Source of the DNA: a virus
IMG/VR virus record: IMGVR_UViG_3300025141_000333
Span: 1-36,140 of that record
Direction: 5' to 3' (one strand)
Length of the DNA: 36,140 nt
This document shows, one piece after another, positions 8,164-16,005 of the stretch (the first letter of the stretch is position 1; each line of letters starts with the position of its first letter). The position numbers and the translations under genes were made by a program. Under the pieces are notes generated by a model. It searched no databases. It worked only from the letters and a program-made list of their open reading frames with translations, and was not told the origin of the DNA.

Positions 8164-8761
8164 TTTCTAATACCTCATTAAGTAACCTATTTATCTTATC
8201 GGCTCTAGTAAAGACTCGGTTTTCATAATCTCTAGCCTCTTTCATCATGAAGGCACCAGGAGTAGATGGCTCCGATACCATATCGAAACAAATCAATTGA
8301 AAATCATCTTCTACAATAGTTTGTCCATTGTGTTCCGTAACGGATCCCATCCCACGAGAGGAAATACCGATACTAACGCCACCCCTAACCAATTCTTGAA
8401 GAATTTTTCCGGACGGAGTGTTAAGAACTTGAATTTTTCCCATCACATTCTTGCCTTCCATCCAACAGGAGGTTACAAGATGAGAAGCATTCTTAAGATT
8501 AATAACAGAATCTTCAGGATGATCTAGTTCGCCTAGGGCTCTCTTTTCCTTAACTAGCTTTTGATAATTTTTTACTTCGTTCATAAGAACAGAGTGTGGG
8601 TAGACCCTACCATTGCCGTTAACAGTTTCCGCCATTTGCATGATACCGGAGAGCATCATACCACCCTCGGATACAAAACGCTTCTCTTCTTCTGTCAATA
8701 AATCCTGACAAACTCCGCCTTCGCAAAGTTGGTAATATTCTCTTAAAAGTTTTTTACTCAT
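8156..8761 (-). CDS. 21: Prohead core protease (T4 gp21-like), 201 aa
   Basis: The family pattern is clear: IMQMAETVNGNGRVYP at about 40-55, GELDHP with the candidate catalytic His81, ASHLV, GKIQVLNTPSGKI at about 109-120, GISSRG with the candidate nucleophile Ser at 134-135, and VEDDF near 150-154. The T4 gp21 family is a Ser/His herpes-assemblin-like protease that cleaves scaffold and internal head proteins after [LI]-x-E and then itself. I chose the ATG at 8761 because AGGTGA lies 7 nt upstream; an in-frame GTG at 8770 has no ribosome site. A terminator-like hairpin lies just upstream, so this gene may begin a new transcription unit or be read through. It probably processes the 397-, 296- and 314-aa proteins, which carry I-M-E and [LV]-x-E sites. 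Confidence 0.92.
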   Translation of the reverse strand: MSKKLLREYYQLCEGGVCQDLLTEEEKRFVSEGGMMLSGIMQMAETVNGNGRVYPHSVLMNEVKNYQKLVKEKRALGELDHPEDSVINLKNASHLVTSCWMEGKNVMGKIQVLNTPSGKILQELVRGGVSIGISSRGMGSVTEHNGQTIVEDDFQLICFDMVSEPSTPGAFMMKEARDYENRVFTRADKINRLLNEVLENE

Positions 8762-8774
8762 CGATTTCACCTAT

Positions 8775-8795
8775 AAAAAACGGGCGCTACCCGCG
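8775..8795 (-). terminator. Probable intrinsic terminator upstream of the protease gene
   Basis: On the minus strand GCGGGTAGCGCCCGTTTTTT forms a short GC stem (CGGG/CCCG, extendable by a G-U pair) around a TAGCG loop, followed by six U. It lies 27 nt past the stop of the 123-aa membrane protein and 14 nt before the protease start. It would end or weaken transcription from the terminase-portal operon. The stem is short, so read-through is likely. Confidence 0.55.
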
Positions 8796-8797
8796 TG

Positions 8798-8813
8798 AGT
8801 CAGCAGCCTGACT
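8798..8813 (-). other. Perfect 6-bp hairpin next to the terminator
   Basis: The minus strand reads AGTCAGGCTGCTGACT, a perfect inverted repeat (AGTCAG/CTGACT) with a GCTG loop. It sits 3 nt upstream of the terminator stem. It may form an RNA processing or stability element together with that stem, or a protein operator in DNA. Only the inverted repeat itself is seen. Confidence 0.4.
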
Positions 8814-8821
8814 TGCATCGC

Positions 8822-9193
8822 CTAACTGGCTGTATCATCCACCTTGTTGTGCAAATACCATTCTTCATCGTTTGTTACCTCATGTTTTCGTTGAATCTTT
8901 ATTCCATGATCTCCAAAGATCATATTTAGAATATATGACGTTCCCGAAGACAACCACCCCAAAAGGAAGAAATTTGTTATGGAAACATCAAAACTAAATA
9001 GTTCAGTAAACGGAGAAAGTAGCATTAAAAACCACCCCACATGAAACCCGACACACATTGGGCAATGGAAAACCTTCCCATAACCCCGCAAAAACTGCTT
9101 CGAAGGTCGTATTCTTTTTAAAAGAGGCATATCGCTATAGACTAAAATCTGAGTTAAGCCATAAGCTATAAGTGTAAAATATATAAATTCCAT
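8822..9193 (-). CDS. Small membrane protein with CPMCVGFHVG motif, 123 aa
   Basis: At least two or three hydrophobic segments are visible: residues 1-18 (MEFIYFTLIAYGLTQILV), about 50-65 (GFHVGWFLMLL) and 70-95 (ITNFFLLGWLSSGTSYILNM). Between the first two is FHCPMCVGFHVGW, a Cys pair in a membrane-proximal loop that I associate with small DUF1360-like phage membrane proteins; that label is a recollection. The tail is charged and cytoplasmic in character. The start has a strong AAGGAAGG Shine-Dalgarno. It follows the portal operon and precedes a terminator. An inner-membrane role is likely; whether it helps assembly, lysis or superinfection control is unknown. Confidence 0.7.
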   Translation of the reverse strand: MEFIYFTLIAYGLTQILVYSDMPLLKRIRPSKQFLRGYGKVFHCPMCVGFHVGWFLMLLSPFTELFSFDVSITNFFLLGWLSSGTSYILNMIFGDHGIKIQRKHEVTNDEEWYLHNKVDDTAS

Positions 9194-9202
9194 ACGCCTT
9201 CC

Positions 9203-9742
9203 TTATATTGTGTATAAATAATTTATACCATACGAATCTCTCATATATCCGGGACGAATCGATCCCTTGTCGGTAGCCTGGGGGACTTCACCAAGTTTGG
9301 TGGAGTCTGCATTATCGGGATGAATAAGTTCATCATCAGCCATCGAGATTATAGCCTCAGTAGATTCAAAATAAGGTCGCTCTTCGTCAATAAATTTAGA
9401 TATATTTACCAACGCCAGTTTTGCGGAATTGATACTCTCTTTGAACGGCTGTTGTAATTCGGCCTCTATAGCTCCGCAAACAGCGGAGCCCTGAATAGAT
9501 TCTGCCACTACGATTCCGCGCTTTCGCAAATGAGTAAAAAGACGATTTTGAGCACCATAAACCAAATCATTCATAGTCTCTTTGGGGAAAGCTACAACTT
9601 TGTTGGTTGAAGGTGAAAGAACAATATCAATATCTCCATGATCAAATATCATCAAGTCTCCATTAACAGACTTGCGGATATCCATCTCTAGGCGAATAGT
9701 TGCCTTTTGTTCTTCTTTCCCAATTGTAACTTTAATCGCCAT
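9203..9742 (-). CDS. Conserved-type hypothetical protein of the portal operon, 179 aa
   Basis: The product starts MAIKVTIGKEEQKATIRLEMDI, a beta-rich N-terminal region continuing to about residue 60 (DLMIFDHGDIDIVLSPSTNKVVAFPK). Two helical stretches follow: one that includes YGAQNRLFTHLRKRGIVVAES, and one covering about 105-140. No catalytic motif is recognised. I prefer the ATG at 9742, which overlaps the upstream gene by 11 nt with AGGA upstream, over an in-frame TTG at 9748. The C-terminus ends SIRPGYMRDSYGINYLYTI. It lies between portal and protease genes, where small conserved proteins of unknown assembly function are common in marine T4-like phages. Confidence 0.68.
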   Translation of the reverse strand: MAIKVTIGKEEQKATIRLEMDIRKSVNGDLMIFDHGDIDIVLSPSTNKVVAFPKETMNDLVYGAQNRLFTHLRKRGIVVAESIQGSAVCGAIEAELQQPFKESINSAKLALVNISKFIDEERPYFESTEAIISMADDELIHPDNADSTKLGEVPQATDKGSIRPGYMRDSYGINYLYTI

Positions 9743-10556
9743 TTTCAAAGATTTCCTGTTCTAATTGTTGCGTCCTTAAGATCGCCAAGATCATATCATC
9801 AGTAATTGGTGAGGATTGGTATGCTTCCAGCTTCTCAAAAACTTGCTCAGTTTTTTGTAACATATCTGCGTCTTTAAGGATTTCTGGGGAGTTGCACATG
9901 TCTTGCTTTCTTGCGCGAAGGCGTGTGATTTCCTGGACCAAAAACATCTTAAGCGACAAGGCGTTATCCGAAAAGGCAGAAATATAATTATTCAACAAAG
10001 TTTTCTGATTTTCTAGTAACTCAGTGTCATACTTGGTATTAAAGCGATTTACAAAGGAAGACACCACAACATCGTCGACGGGAGCGTTCTCTGTGGGGTC
10101 GCTTTCTTGACACATCATATCGGTGAGTTGACCCTCTAACATAACACATGCGCTCGGCGAAAGTTTATCAGAAAAAATCTGATCAATTGTGGCCAATGTT
10201 TTATAATTCGGAACAAAATTATTAAAAAACTTGGGTGTCAATTCCTTGTTCACATCTTTAATCAATTCCGTTTGGCTTTTAAATAAACCTTCTTTATCTA
10301 AAAGTCGCGAAGCTAATTTTGCTTCTTTTAGAATCTTTTCGCTGGTCTCTTGGGATAAGTTCTGATTCTCATAAAGCGAACGATAACACTGAAGATGTCG
10401 AAAAAGAATAGTGTCGGGAGAAAAATGCTCCTTAACAATGGCTATCGCAGCATCTCTACGCTCACTATTTTCTTTCAAAATAGCTATTGTTATCTCTTTA
10501 ATTAAAGCTTCAAAAACGAAAGCAGTGTTCCTTTTTTTATTGTGTTTAATCTTCAT
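9732..10556 (-). CDS. Conserved-type helical protein after portal, 274 aa
   Basis: The start MKIKHNKKRNTAFVFEALIKEIT is basic, then the protein is almost entirely helical and charged, with heptad-like runs (SEKILKEAKLASRLLDKEG, FLVQEITRLRARKQDM, MLQKTEQVFEKLEAYQ). There is no signal peptide or membrane segment. It overlaps the portal stop by 11 nt (ATG at 10556, portal stop at 10546), so translation is coupled to portal. The position right after portal and the helical make-up fit a prohead core or portal-associated assembly factor, as for T4 gp67/gp68, but no sequence match to those can be claimed. Confidence 0.68.
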   Translation of the reverse strand: MKIKHNKKRNTAFVFEALIKEITIAILKENSERRDAAIAIVKEHFSPDTILFRHLQCYRSLYENQNLSQETSEKILKEAKLASRLLDKEGLFKSQTELIKDVNKELTPKFFNNFVPNYKTLATIDQIFSDKLSPSACVMLEGQLTDMMCQESDPTENAPVDDVVVSSFVNRFNTKYDTELLENQKTLLNNYISAFSDNALSLKMFLVQEITRLRARKQDMCNSPEILKDADMLQKTEQVFEKLEAYQSSPITDDMILAILRTQQLEQEIFENGD

Positions 10557-12528
10557 TAGTTATTTGCTCCGTTGGTGTGTTGGTCTCCAAGTCTTCGATG
10601 AGGGTGCGAATAGATTCATTTAACTGAAGCATTTTTCTTTCCTCAGCCTCTTCTGATCTATTATAAGTAGGGTCTTCGTATTCGTAAATCCCCGCACCCA
10701 AACCCTGCATTGTGGTCATACCTTTCAAATCAGAATAACCGGGCATCACATTCCGTATACCCGAACTCGCTTTTTGTTGGCCTCCATGTGCCACGTAAGA
10801 ACGGCTTCTGGCGCCGGCAGGTCGTCGATCTACTTTCTTTGGAAAATGTTTCTTCCCTTTAGCTTGGGGCTCTAGAGACTTGTTTGTGGGGACATTGCGA
10901 GATCCTGGTGGAACCGCCAACAGTGGACTTTCGTCTCCGCCGCCAGCATCGCCGGCTGGCATCTCTGTGCCTCCGCCTAACTCTTCGCCTCCCAGATCTC
11001 CGCCAAGATCACCACCAAGATCACCTCCCAAGTCGCCTCCTAGGTCGCCGCCTGCGCCGTCGGCTGCCGCCGCTTCAGCAACAGCTTGAAGGGCTGCATC
11101 TTGTTTTCGATCATAAAAAAGCTCTCGTTGGTTGCGTATAAAATCTTCATGAGACATACCAAAGACATTTTCAGATACCCATCTACGGGAAAAGAAGCCC
11201 TCAGTAGCAGAAGCAGCAATATCAAACTTAGACTTCCAGTGTTCCAGTTCTTGTAATTCAGCAATCTTAGAAGGGTTATTTAGAGAAAGATTAAAAGACA
11301 ACAAATCATCGCCGCGAAAGCCGAGCGTATAAAGATGAATAATTCCTATCTTTTCTAGCTCAGCTATAATAACGCGCTGGAGTCTTTGGACGGTTCTAGC
11401 AAATCGAATGTCTTTCTGCGCTAGCGTAGTCTTGTCCTCAGAACCTTCTTCGCCCATGGATAAGTAAGCTTGGGGTACTTTAAGTGCAGAAAACAATTTA
11501 TCACGCAAATATTTGATGTCATCTATTTGTGTAATGTTTTGTGCTCCAGCCAGACTCTGAATTTCGGTTACTGATCCGGCGCGAACAGGGATAAAATAAT
11601 CCTCTTCGATAGACATGGGGTTATATCTTAAATCGACACGGCCAGTCTTAGGGTCTACCACGCTATGTCTCTTTAGTTGAGAAACAATCTTTTGCATATA
11701 TTGTTCGACATCCTGCGGGGCTATGCCCCCCACATCAATCTTGAACACACGCCTTTCAGAAGAACGAATTACGCGATAAGCCATCATTGCATCTTCCATA
11801 AGAACAAGCTGTCGCCAAATGCGACGAGCAGGTTCGAGAATAGATGTTCCATATGGAGCATACTTGTCGTTACCCAAAATTCGAAAGTGTGCGACTTGCC
11901 AATTCTCAAAAGTCATTCCAGCAGAATTCCACTGATATTGGACATAATTGGGGTTTGTCGAATCCTGACCCTCGAGTCTCTCGATTTCAGGGGAGGGAAG
12001 AGCAATAACCGACTTAACTCCGTATTTCTCGTCTATATCTAGATACAGAAAGAAATCGCCATATTTAGACATTGTGCGGGCCCATCCGAATAAGTTATAC
12101 TCAAGATTTAATATGTTGCTGTATAAGCTCGCCAACACTGCTTTGATCTCTTCATTCGCGCATTTGATATTAAGCATAGGTCGAAGATCGGAATAGGTCG
12201 TCATCTCATCGGCATAAATATCTAGTGTTGACGCAATCTCTGGCATGTACTCCATTTGATCGAAATCAATATAACGCTCTCCACGACGTTGGTTTTGGAT
12301 TGCATTAGCCGCAATGTTGTCCAAAGGGTTATACAGAGTCTTCTTGAACTGTTGTCCGGAGGCAGACTTGAATCGCGATGAAAACTTATCTAAATGCTGT
12401 CGTCGTATCCGTCGACCGGACTGCGAACGATAGTTAACAATTGGTCCCGAAAAAAGCCGCGTAAGTGCTTTAAAAAGCTGGGACTGGTTATTAACAGGGT
12501 TGTTACCTTTTTTAACTGGTGGCGCCAT
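10546..12528 (-). CDS. 20: Portal vertex protein (T4 gp20-like), 660 aa
   Basis: The length is near the T4 gp20 class (524 aa) plus a long C-terminal extension. Family features include RYIDFDQMEYMPEIASTLDIYADEMT at about 80-105, EEDYFIPVR, TQIDDIKYLRDKLFSALKVP at about 340-360 and the long helix of the portal stem (LRDKLF through RLQRVIIAELEKIG). Portals form the 12-fold ring at the unique capsid vertex through which DNA is packed. From about residue 500 a low-complexity GGDL repeat (five units) is followed by a Gly/Asp/Pro-rich and basic tail, unlike T4 gp20. It lies 8 nt after terminase, the usual gp17-gp20 neighbourhood. The identification is strong. Confidence 0.92.
   Translation of the reverse strand: MAPPVKKGNNPVNNQSQLFKALTRLFSGPIVNYRSQSGRRIRRQHLDKFSSRFKSASGQQFKKTLYNPLDNIAANAIQNQRRGERYIDFDQMEYMPEIASTLDIYADEMTTYSDLRPMLNIKCANEEIKAVLASLYSNILNLEYNLFGWARTMSKYGDFFLYLDIDEKYGVKSVIALPSPEIERLEGQDSTNPNYVQYQWNSAGMTFENWQVAHFRILGNDKYAPYGTSILEPARRIWRQLVLMEDAMMAYRVIRSSERRVFKIDVGGIAPQDVEQYMQKIVSQLKRHSVVDPKTGRVDLRYNPMSIEEDYFIPVRAGSVTEIQSLAGAQNITQIDDIKYLRDKLFSALKVPQAYLSMGEEGSEDKTTLAQKDIRFARTVQRLQRVIIAELEKIGIIHLYTLGFRGDDLLSFNLSLNNPSKIAELQELEHWKSKFDIAASATEGFFSRRWVSENVFGMSHEDFIRNQRELFYDRKQDAALQAVAEAAAADGAGGDLGGDLGGDLGGDLGGDLGGEELGGGTEMPAGDAGGGDESPLLAVPPGSRNVPTNKSLEPQAKGKKHFPKKVDRRPAGARSRSYVAHGGQQKASSGIRNVMPGYSDLKGMTTMQGLGAGIYEYEDPTYNRSEEAEERKMLQLNESIRTLIEDLETNTPTEQITNED
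10990..11052 (-). repeat. 20: 12-nt tandem repeat encoding GGDL in portal
   Basis: About five copies of a 12-base unit encode GGDL-GGDL-GGDL-GGDL-GGDL in the portal C-terminal extension. The units differ at wobble positions, so the repeat is old enough to have drifted but is kept in frame. Such repeats change copy number readily by slippage, giving a flexible acidic linker of variable length. Confidence 0.85.
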
Positions 12529-12536
12529 ATGTTATC

Positions 12537-14120
12537 TCACTTTATAATCCATTTAAATTGATCGTATAAATTTTTTGCATCTACAACTTTGTCGGCTAAA
12601 TTATCCGATCTATATCCTATTTGACCTTTCACTTGTGTATTCATTGTTGTGCGCGTAGTAAATATTGCATCAACAAACGCTTTCTGATAATTAAGGTCTC
12701 GAGCGCTTGACTGGATTGCAGTATCCCGCACCCAACAAGCTATAGCCAGGGCCATAATAAGATCATCATGATACCCCTTCATTGCCTGGGGTCTACCGTT
12801 GTTCCAAATAAAAGTTTTCATTTCGTTGACAGTCCGCGAAGAATATAGAGTAATTAGTTTATTTCTTATAAACTCTTCTAATTTCGCAATAATTAGCGGC
12901 CGGGTCTTGGCAGTTGTGGAAAACCCAGCTACTGAGTTGCTGCGCACTTCGGCTTGGTGTTGTTCGATATATTCATGTGTAGACTTAATAGAATAATAAA
13001 GATTAGGATAAGCATATTCAATTAATTTATCCAACACAGTGTATCCGATATTGTTATTCTCTACTACCAACATCGCGTTGCCAAATTCTCGACCAACCTG
13101 ATTTAACATGTTGGCATACAGATCCGGAGTGGGCTTTCCTTGATATTCCCCGATGATCTCCATAGTTTCTAATTTAAGAAGATGGAAAGTGGAATAGTCA
13201 GCAGCGTCTCCGCGAGCCACGTCAACAACCATAAGGTAATTACAAGTAGGATCAAATTCTTCCCAGATCCAAAAGTTTCGATCGAATCCGGTTCTATGTT
13301 TTGGTTCTTTGACATTAGATAACATCCATTCCATGCAATCTGGATCAATAACTGTTTCACCAGATGTATTAAAATTACACTCAAGCTCTTGCGCAATTTG
13401 TCTCCGAGACATGTTTCGCGTCTCTTTCTTAAACCACTCTTCGTCTCTATCCGGATGGACCTCCCACTTAAGAGTTGTTAAATTAAAGTTATTGATGTTG
13501 CTTTCGGCATCTTGACATGTTTTGTGAAACCAGTTTCCAACGCCGTTCGGAGTAGAAAGCGCGATACAGCGCCCACCGGTCGAAAGAGTGGGGTATAAAC
13601 CTGTCCAAAGATCTTCCAACCCTTCGATGTGAGCAGCCTCATCTAACACAAGAAGCGACAATGCTTCCGAACGCCCGGCATCGCCTGAAGTCGAAGTAGC
13701 CTTAATAGTTGAACCGTTCGAAAGCTCAAAGGACGTTCTATTGTCTACATCAATCTTAGAGATCGATAGCCACGATGGGAGATTTTTCATGATGCTTTTG
13801 ACTTTTTTAACTAAGTTTCCTGCTGTGGCAAACTTGGTGGCCATCACGAGAATGTTCTTGTCTCGATGAAAAAGCATCATCCAAACAATGTAGCCGGCAG
13901 TAATGGTTGAAATACCTAACTGCCTAGCCTTCAAAATAACATTGAAGCGATAGTCATTAAAATCCTTAAGAAGTTCATCCTGAAAGTCGTATGTGTTGAA
14001 AAGAATAAGCCCATGCAGCGGATGAGAAATTCGAGCATACGTTTTCAAAAAATAAGAAGGATCTTTACCACATTTGAGGATTTCAGCAACTTGTTGTTTT
14101 TTAGTTAACTTGAAGCTCAT
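12537..14120 (-). CDS. 17: Terminase large subunit (T4 gp17-like), 527 aa
   Basis: The ATPase domain has a Walker A-type motif KARQLGIST at residues 64-72, the phage variant of gp17, and Walker B LLVLDE at 156-161, followed by AAHI and a coupling segment ALSTPNG at 187-193. The RNase H-like nuclease domain has MVVDVARGD with Asp300, VVENNN with Glu354 and YHDDLIMALAI with Asp452-453. All three acidic catalytic positions are present, so it should be active in both DNA translocation and headful cutting. It starts 8 nt after the 177-aa gene stop and is followed by portal. The length is slightly shorter than T4 gp17 (610 aa). No small terminase subunit was recognised in the window. Confidence 0.95.
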   Translation of the reverse strand: MSFKLTKKQQVAEILKCGKDPSYFLKTYARISHPLHGLILFNTYDFQDELLKDFNDYRFNVILKARQLGISTITAGYIVWMMLFHRDKNILVMATKFATAGNLVKKVKSIMKNLPSWLSISKIDVDNRTSFELSNGSTIKATSTSGDAGRSEALSLLVLDEAAHIEGLEDLWTGLYPTLSTGGRCIALSTPNGVGNWFHKTCQDAESNINNFNLTTLKWEVHPDRDEEWFKKETRNMSRRQIAQELECNFNTSGETVIDPDCMEWMLSNVKEPKHRTGFDRNFWIWEEFDPTCNYLMVVDVARGDAADYSTFHLLKLETMEIIGEYQGKPTPDLYANMLNQVGREFGNAMLVVENNNIGYTVLDKLIEYAYPNLYYSIKSTHEYIEQHQAEVRSNSVAGFSTTAKTRPLIIAKLEEFIRNKLITLYSSRTVNEMKTFIWNNGRPQAMKGYHDDLIMALAIACWVRDTAIQSSARDLNYQKAFVDAIFTTRTTMNTQVKGQIGYRSDNLADKVVDAKNLYDQFKWIIK

Positions 14121-14128
14121 ATGTCATC

Positions 14129-14662
14129 TTAATCTTTTCTCGTATCATTCTTCGGGCGGGTACCCCACCCTCCTTGTTCAAGAAATGTTTTCCACCCGGC
14201 ATCGACGCGATTATGAGAGGGAGCCTCTATTTCCATATCTTCTCCTAATCCACCTACTTTATAATGCTTCTGGGCAGTAACCCAGGAGCGCACTCTAGAC
14301 GAGTTTTCCACACGAATATCAATTTCACCATCTTCTGTTAAGGTTATACTATTACCAGTGATTTTCTTATATTCTTTCTTGAGCCAGCCAGCAATATCAG
14401 TTAGGCGTTGATCTGTCTCTTCTTCAAAACCGCCGGCATACACTTCTTTGAGTTTGATTTCAGATTGATAACTCAAACACATCATGTCTCCGTAAAATTT
14501 GACGTTAAAACCGTCCATCACACGCTGATCGATCAATGCATCACCCTCTTCACGACGCAAAATTCCTGGCTTCACTGGCTCATAGTCTTCGCCCAGTGCT
14601 CCATCATAAGCATTTGCGGCCGCTTGCGCTAGCCCTTGTATAATTTCATAAGTTGTTGCCAT
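14129..14662 (-). CDS. Conserved-type protein upstream of terminase, 177 aa
   Basis: The N-terminus MATTYEIIQGLAQAAANAYDG is helical, followed by a mixed alpha/beta region with DGFNVKFYGDMMCLSYQSEIKLKEV (about 49-75), an ITLTEDGEIDIRVENSSRVRSWV stretch and a disordered basic end (RPKNDTRKD). It overlaps the zinc-binding gene upstream by 17 nt and precedes terminase by 8 nt. I recall similar proteins next to terminase in marine myophages. The position would suit a small terminase or packaging factor, but there is no recognisable helix-turn-helix, so no function is assigned. Confidence 0.7.
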   Translation of the reverse strand: MATTYEIIQGLAQAAANAYDGALGEDYEPVKPGILRREEGDALIDQRVMDGFNVKFYGDMMCLSYQSEIKLKEVYAGGFEEETDQRLTDIAGWLKKEYKKITGNSITLTEDGEIDIRVENSSRVRSWVTAQKHYKVGGLGEDMEIEAPSHNRVDAGWKTFLEQGGWGTRPKNDTRKD

Positions 14663-15035
14663 TATTCGGTCTCCATCCTGTTAGCCATCTATCTTCTCTC
14701 CCTTCCACATATTTGATGTAACAGTCATTGCAGCAGTCAAATTTTGACAAACATACATCATCCATCACGCCTTTAGGAAAATTCCTACAAGTAGGGCAAG
14801 AAATTAAAGATTCTCTATTAAGTAGTTTTTTTGAAACCTTTACACCATTTACATCTACTTTTTCTTGGGACTCGTCATTCTTCCGTACTTTGCGATAAAA
14901 TTCTTTTGATTGCTCCAAATATTCTCTCTCTTTCTCTTCATCCCAATTCGCCTTCGGATTCTGTATTGCTTCCTCGCCATATTTCTTTGAAATAGCTTTC
15001 TCGATCGCAGCGATTTTATTTGGGTCATCACTCAT
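14646..15035 (-). CDS. Small zinc-binding (CxxC) protein, 129 aa
   Basis: Residues 80-105 hold Cys80-x-x-Cys83 (CPTC), Cys95 and CC-x-x-C (Cys101, 102, 105) in FDCCNDCYIKYVEG, a probable zinc ribbon. The first 60 residues are charged and helical (IAAIEKAISKKYGEEAIQN, then DEEKEREYLEQSKEFYRK). I chose ATG at 15035, which overlaps the upstream stop as ATGAGTGA with an AGG upstream; an alternative in-frame ATG at 15068 would add 11 residues and a longer overlap. It lies between the lysis cassette and the terminase group. Zinc-ribbon proteins near phage terminase genes may help DNA packaging or transcription, but the role here is unknown. Confidence 0.7.
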   Translation of the reverse strand: MSDDPNKIAAIEKAISKKYGEEAIQNPKANWDEEKEREYLEQSKEFYRKVRKNDESQEKVDVNGVKVSKKLLNRESLISCPTCRNFPKGVMDDVCLSKFDCCNDCYIKYVEGREDRWLTGWRPNNGNNL

Positions 15036-15456
15036 TAAACAGCCTGTAGGCTCCATAAGAAGAGGCAATTCCCGCTGTCACACCACCGGCGAACCACCAC
15101 CACTTATTTGTTGAAGAAACTTTACCCAAGGTCTGTTGTAGTTTATCTATTTGAATATTGCTAGATTGTTCGAGCAATTCATATTTTTTCTGAAGGGTGT
15201 TGTATGCAATATGGTGGTTATCGATTTCTAGCTTGTGGGCAGTTTGGATTTTATAAATCTCATATTCCATCTTCAAATCACAATCGAGCCTCAAATCCTC
15301 GACAACCACCACCATCTCAGCCATGGCGGTGGGATCAAAAAGCCCCCCTTCATAGACTGCACACTGTCCCTCACCTAAGAATGTAAACTTTCCGTCCTTT
15401 CCATAAGCAACCGAACTAAGGAGTGTATTTAATACCAAAAGTATTGCTAATTTCAT
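15028..15456 (-). CDS. Secreted/membrane protein, possible spanin partner, 142 aa
   Basis: Residues 1-19 (MKLAILLVLNTLLSSVAYG) form a signal peptide with a plausible cut after AYG. There is no lipobox Cys. Residues about 60-110 form a coiled coil (EIYKIQTAHKLEIDNHHIAYN and following heptads). A C-terminal hydrophobic, Gly-rich segment WWWFAGGVTAGIASSYGAY at about 119-137 could span or insert into a membrane. It overlaps the i-spanin-like gene by 41 nt. Overlapping or nested spanin genes are usual for Rz/Rz1 pairs, so an outer-membrane or membrane-fusing partner is possible. The missing lipid Cys argues against a classic o-spanin. Confidence 0.6.
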   Translation of the reverse strand: MKLAILLVLNTLLSSVAYGKDGKFTFLGEGQCAVYEGGLFDPTAMAEMVVVVEDLRLDCDLKMEYEIYKIQTAHKLEIDNHHIAYNTLQKKYELLEQSSNIQIDKLQQTLGKVSSTNKWWWFAGGVTAGIASSYGAYRLFNE

Positions 15457-15808
15457 TGGCTAACTCATCCTTGTTATGAGTGAATTGTTTGGCTAGCGTA
15501 GTTTTTCGTTTTTCGCTAAATTGTTTATTCTTTTTCTTTTGTTCATTATAATCTTTCTCAATATTTTCCATCGCTTCTCGATAGAGATCTATTGCTTTGT
15601 TTTTTTGAGCCATCTCTTGAGCATGAATCTTGTTGAGTTCACTTATTTGAGATTTAAGTTCTTCTTGAGTAGTTTCATATGTATCTTTCATTCGATCCTG
15701 ATCTACTCGCATTTTACCAATTATAATCACCGATAGAATAATAAGTAAAATCTCTCTCCAGTATTTTTTGAAGAGAGAAAACAGTTGCAAAAAATTAACC
15801 GTTATCAC
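15416..15808 (-). CDS. i-spanin-like (Rz-type) protein, 130 aa
   Basis: An N-terminal membrane anchor (about residues 18-31, WREILLIILSVIII) is followed by a long charged coiled coil (RMKDTYETTQEELKSQISEL through NIEKDYNEQKKKNKQFSEKR) and a short tail. That is the architecture of inner-membrane spanins, which span the periplasm and disrupt the outer membrane at lysis. The start is GTG at 15808, overlapping the holin-candidate stop as GTGA; the first in-frame ATG would lie after the membrane anchor. Context between the holin candidate and a second membrane protein supports a lysis role. There is no sequence motif to prove it, so tail or envelope coiled-coil functions remain possible. Confidence 0.6.
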   Translation of the reverse strand: MITVNFLQLFSLFKKYWREILLIILSVIIIGKMRVDQDRMKDTYETTQEELKSQISELNKIHAQEMAQKNKAIDLYREAMENIEKDYNEQKKKNKQFSEKRKTTLAKQFTHNKDELANEISNTFGIKYTP

Positions 15809-16002
15809 CCCACGCCTTTAAGTTTAGCGATACCATCAATAACAGTTTGTCCGCCAATATAAAGCGCCGAGATAATAACCCAATCTCCGGATTCCAATCC
15901 AGACGTCACCATCAAAGCAGTGGCCGTTAGCCACACCAAAAACTTTCGAGAAATTGCCTTCTCAACTAGTTTATCCAGTTTTCCTTGTGCATATTGCATC
16001 AT
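15805..16002 (-). CDS. Putative holin, 65 aa
   Basis: The small protein has two hydrophobic segments, FLVWLTATALMVTSGL at about 21-36 and WVIISALYIGGQTVIDGI at about 41-58, joined by a short acidic turn (ESGD). A charged N-terminus (QGKLDKLVEKAISRK) and a basic C-terminus complete it. This is a class II-like holin layout; holins make the inner-membrane hole that starts lysis. Two ATG codons in a row open the gene, with AAGGAG 5-7 nt upstream, the best ribosome site in the cassette. It overlaps the i-spanin-like gene by 4 nt. No endolysin gene was found in the window. Confidence 0.6.
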   Translation of the reverse strand: MMQYAQGKLDKLVEKAISRKFLVWLTATALMVTSGLESGDWVIISALYIGGQTVIDGIAKLKGVG

Positions 16003-16005
16003 TCG

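Noticed and set aside
8762-8770. GTG start at 8770 for the prohead protease
   Set aside because: It has no Shine-Dalgarno; the ATG at 8761 has AGGTGA at good spacing.
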